Origin: Brachybacterium faecium DSM 4810
GTDB taxonomy: Bacteria > Actinomycetota > Actinomycetes > Actinomycetales > Dermabacteraceae
Direction: 5' to 3'
NCBI GenBank assembly: GCA_000023405.1
Contig: CP001643.1
Span: 372,001-436,000, forward strand
Length of the DNA: 64,000 nt
Shown here: one piece after another, positions 62,301 through 64,000 of the stretch
Layout of the letters: each line of letters begins with the position of its first letter
Numbering within the stretch: the stretch's first letter is position 1
Made by a program: the position numbers and the translations under genes
Notes under the pieces: model-generated
The model's input: only the letters and a program-made list of their open reading frames with translations
Told to the model about the DNA's origin: nothing
The model's database searches: none

Positions 62301-63905
62301 ATGGCGGGACAGCCCGCCCCGCTGCGCACCGAGGTGCTCGTGGTCGGCTCCGGCATCGCGGGGCTCACCGCGGCCCTGACCGCCGCCGAGCGCAGCGACG
62401 TGCTGCTGGTGACCAAGGGCGAGCTCGCCGAGGGCGCCACGTGCCGCGCCCAGGGCGGCATTGCCGGGGCCGTCGGCCCCGGGGACAGCCCCGCCGCGCA
62501 CGCCCGCGACACCCTCGCCGCCGGTGCCGGCCTCGGCGACGCGGAGGCCGTGCAGGTGCTGTGCGCGCAGGGCCCTGCGGCGATCGCTGAGCTCCTCGCC
62601 CGCGGAGTGGTCTTCGACCGCGCCGAGGACGGCTCCTGCGCGCTCGGCCTCGAGGGTGCCCACGACCGGCCCCGGATCCTCCACGCCGGCGGCGACGCGA
62701 CCGGCCGCGCGATCGAGCACGCCCTGATCCGCGCCGCCCGCGCCCGCGCGGCCGAGGGAGCGCGCGGCGGGCTCACCCTGCTCGAGGACACCGCCCTGGT
62801 GGACCTGCAGGTCGCGCAGGGCCAGGTGGTCGGCGCCGAGCTGCTCGCGGCCGACGGCTCCCGCGTCCGGGTGCGGGCGCGCTCCACCGTGCTCGCCACC
62901 GGCGGTGCGGGGCAGCTCTTCGCCCACACCACGAACCCCGCCGTGGCCACCGGGGACGGGCTCGCCGCGGCCTGGCGGGCCGGCGCCGCGCTCGAGGACC
63001 TCGAGTTCTTCCAGTTCCATCCCACCGCGCTCGCCGTAAAGGGACCGCACGCCTCGTTCCTCGTCTCCGAGGCGGTGCGGGGCGAGGGGGCGCTGCTGCG
63101 CGATGCGCAGGGGCGGCGCTTCCTGCCCGCGCTCGACCCCCGCGGCGAGCTCGCCCCGCGAGACGTCGTCGCCCGCGCGATCGCCCACGTCATGGCCGCA
63201 CAGGGCGGCAGGCCCGTGCTGCTGGACGCCACCGCGATCGGTGCCGAGCGCCTGCGCCGCCGCTTCCCCACGATCGACGCGGCCGTGCGCGCGGCCGGGA
63301 TCGACTGGGGCCGGGAGCCGGTGCCCGTCACCCCGGCCGCCCACTACTGGATGGGCGGCATCCGCACCGACCTCGACGGCCGCACCACCCTGCCGGGCCT
63401 CCACGCGGCCGGCGAATGCGCCCGCACCGGGGTGCACGGCGCGAACCGCCTGGCCTCGAACTCCCTGCTCGAGGGGGCCGTGTTCGGCGCCCGCGCCGGC
63501 GCCGCGGCCGCCACGTCGACACCCGCGGACCATGGCTCCCCGGCCGCAGGACCGACGGGCGCGGGGGAGGAGCTGCCGCCCCGCACCGCGACCGGCCGCG
63601 CCTGGTCCCGCACCGAGCTCCAGGAGCTGCTGTGGTCCCACGCCGGCCTGCTGCGCTCCGGGACCGCGCTCGAGGAGGCCGCGGCCGAGCTCGCCACCTG
63701 GCGCGCCCCGGATCCCGCCGCGCACATCACGGCGCGCGAGCTCGAGGACCGCAACCTCCTCGACCTCGCCCGCCTGCTCCTCGCCCACGCCCTGGCCCGC
63801 CCCGGATCCGTCGGCGCCCACCACCGGCTCGACGAACCCGGCACCACGGCCGCGCCCCATCCCGTTCCATCCCTCGACCTCACCCCGGAGGCCCCCGCAT
63901 GCTGA
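62301..63905 (+). CDS. nadB: L-aspartate oxidase
   Basis: A 534-residue flavoenzyme oxidising L-aspartate to iminoaspartate for NadA. The FAD motif VVGSGIAGLTAAL is at about 14-26; RAQGGIAGAVG, FFQFHPTAL with catalytic residues, RRRFPTIDAAVRAAGID and the C-terminal HGANRLASNSLLEGAVFGARAG are all typical. Its last seven bases overlap the nadC start. Second structural gene of the de novo NAD operon. Confidence 0.95.
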   Translation: MAGQPAPLRTEVLVVGSGIAGLTAALTAAERSDVLLVTKGELAEGATCRAQGGIAGAVGPGDSPAAHARDTLAAGAGLGDAEAVQVLCAQGPAAIAELLARGVVFDRAEDGSCALGLEGAHDRPRILHAGGDATGRAIEHALIRAARARAAEGARGGLTLLEDTALVDLQVAQGQVVGAELLAADGSRVRVRARSTVLATGGAGQLFAHTTNPAVATGDGLAAAWRAGAALEDLEFFQFHPTALAVKGPHASFLVSEAVRGEGALLRDAQGRRFLPALDPRGELAPRDVVARAIAHVMAAQGGRPVLLDATAIGAERLRRRFPTIDAAVRAAGIDWGREPVPVTPAAHYWMGGIRTDLDGRTTLPGLHAAGECARTGVHGANRLASNSLLEGAVFGARAGAAAATSTPADHGSPAAGPTGAGEELPPRTATGRAWSRTELQELLWSHAGLLRSGTALEEAAAELATWRAPDPAAHITARELEDRNLLDLARLLLAHALARPGSVGAHHRLDEPGTTAAPHPVPSLDLTPEAPAC

Positions 63906-64000
63906 CCCGTGCCCAGATCGACCCCGTCGTCACCGCCGCCCTCGCGGAGGACGCCCCCTGGGGCGACCTCACCGGCGAGGTGTTCCTGCCCGCCGGCGCC
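63899..64000 (+). CDS. nadC: nicotinate-nucleotide pyrophosphorylase (carboxylating), N-terminal part
   Basis: The frame starts at ATG 63899, overlapping nadB by 7 bp, and runs off the right edge after 34 codons. The opening MLTRAQIDPVVTAALAED and PWGDLTGE match the N-terminus of quinolinate phosphoribosyltransferase, which makes nicotinate mononucleotide from quinolinate and PRPP. The identity is supported by its place after nadAB. Confidence 0.88.
   Translation, partial: MLTRAQIDPVVTAALAEDAPWGDLTGEVFLPAGA

Overview
The window comes from a high-GC Gram-positive actinobacterium. The signs are very strong G/C bias at third codon positions, frequent GTG starts, TANNNT-type -10 boxes placed six bases before start codons, short intergenic gaps, and families such as the bacterial GPP34 protein, DUF3817 and Hanks-type kinases. 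The gene set (nickel urease, S9 oligopeptidase, GH10 xylanase, BCCT transporter, NrtR-nad operon) would fit Micrococcales of the Dermabacteraceae/Brachybacterium type. That placement is an inference; no marker gene in the window proves it. There is no CRISPR array, prophage, transposase or rRNA. One tRNA-Ser is present.

Layout, left to right. 1-11.2 kb: a lipoprotein and a small membrane protein diverge from a membrane Ser/Thr kinase across a perfect palindrome; then a serine hydrolase, a SWIM/SNF2 helicase pair, a ParA/MinD-like ATPase with a long Ala/Ser-rich tract, and a PP2C-like phosphatase. 11.2-13.0 kb: an unusual gene-poor stretch with a structured, non-coding-looking segment, a 53-bp tandem repeat, a winged-helix regulator and an unreported-looking 37-residue Met-rich peptide gene. 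13.0-18.0 kb: urease operon ureABCFDG on the minus strand, without ureE. 18-28 kb: upp, tadA, an SsuBC/TauBC-type ABC importer, a two-component system whose response regulator lacks its DNA-binding domain, and metNIQ. 28-37 kb: a dehydrogenase, a xylanase under LacI-type palindromes, oligopeptidase B next to a catalytically dead duplicate, an HTH regulator, a universal stress protein and tRNA-Ser. 37-53 kb: HPr, a TetR regulator, an M20 peptidase, Dps, SufE/rhodanese, asparaginase, RlmC, GPP34, HrpB, a lipoprotein, a protein with a HicA-like tail and a frameshifted MerR gene. 53-64 kb: a DUF2306 membrane protein, a BCCT transporter behind a structured leader ending in an intrinsic terminator, an SBF symporter, a GCS2 ligase, an FAD reductase, and the NrtR-nadA-nadB-nadC operon running off the right edge.

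Most of this is housekeeping and nutrient-uptake chromosome. The parts most worth following up are the Met-rich peptide beside the urease operon, the BCCT leader/attenuator, the pseudo-oligopeptidase coupled to its active paralogue, the candidate structured RNA at 11.3-11.8 kb, and the very regular leaderless promoter geometry.
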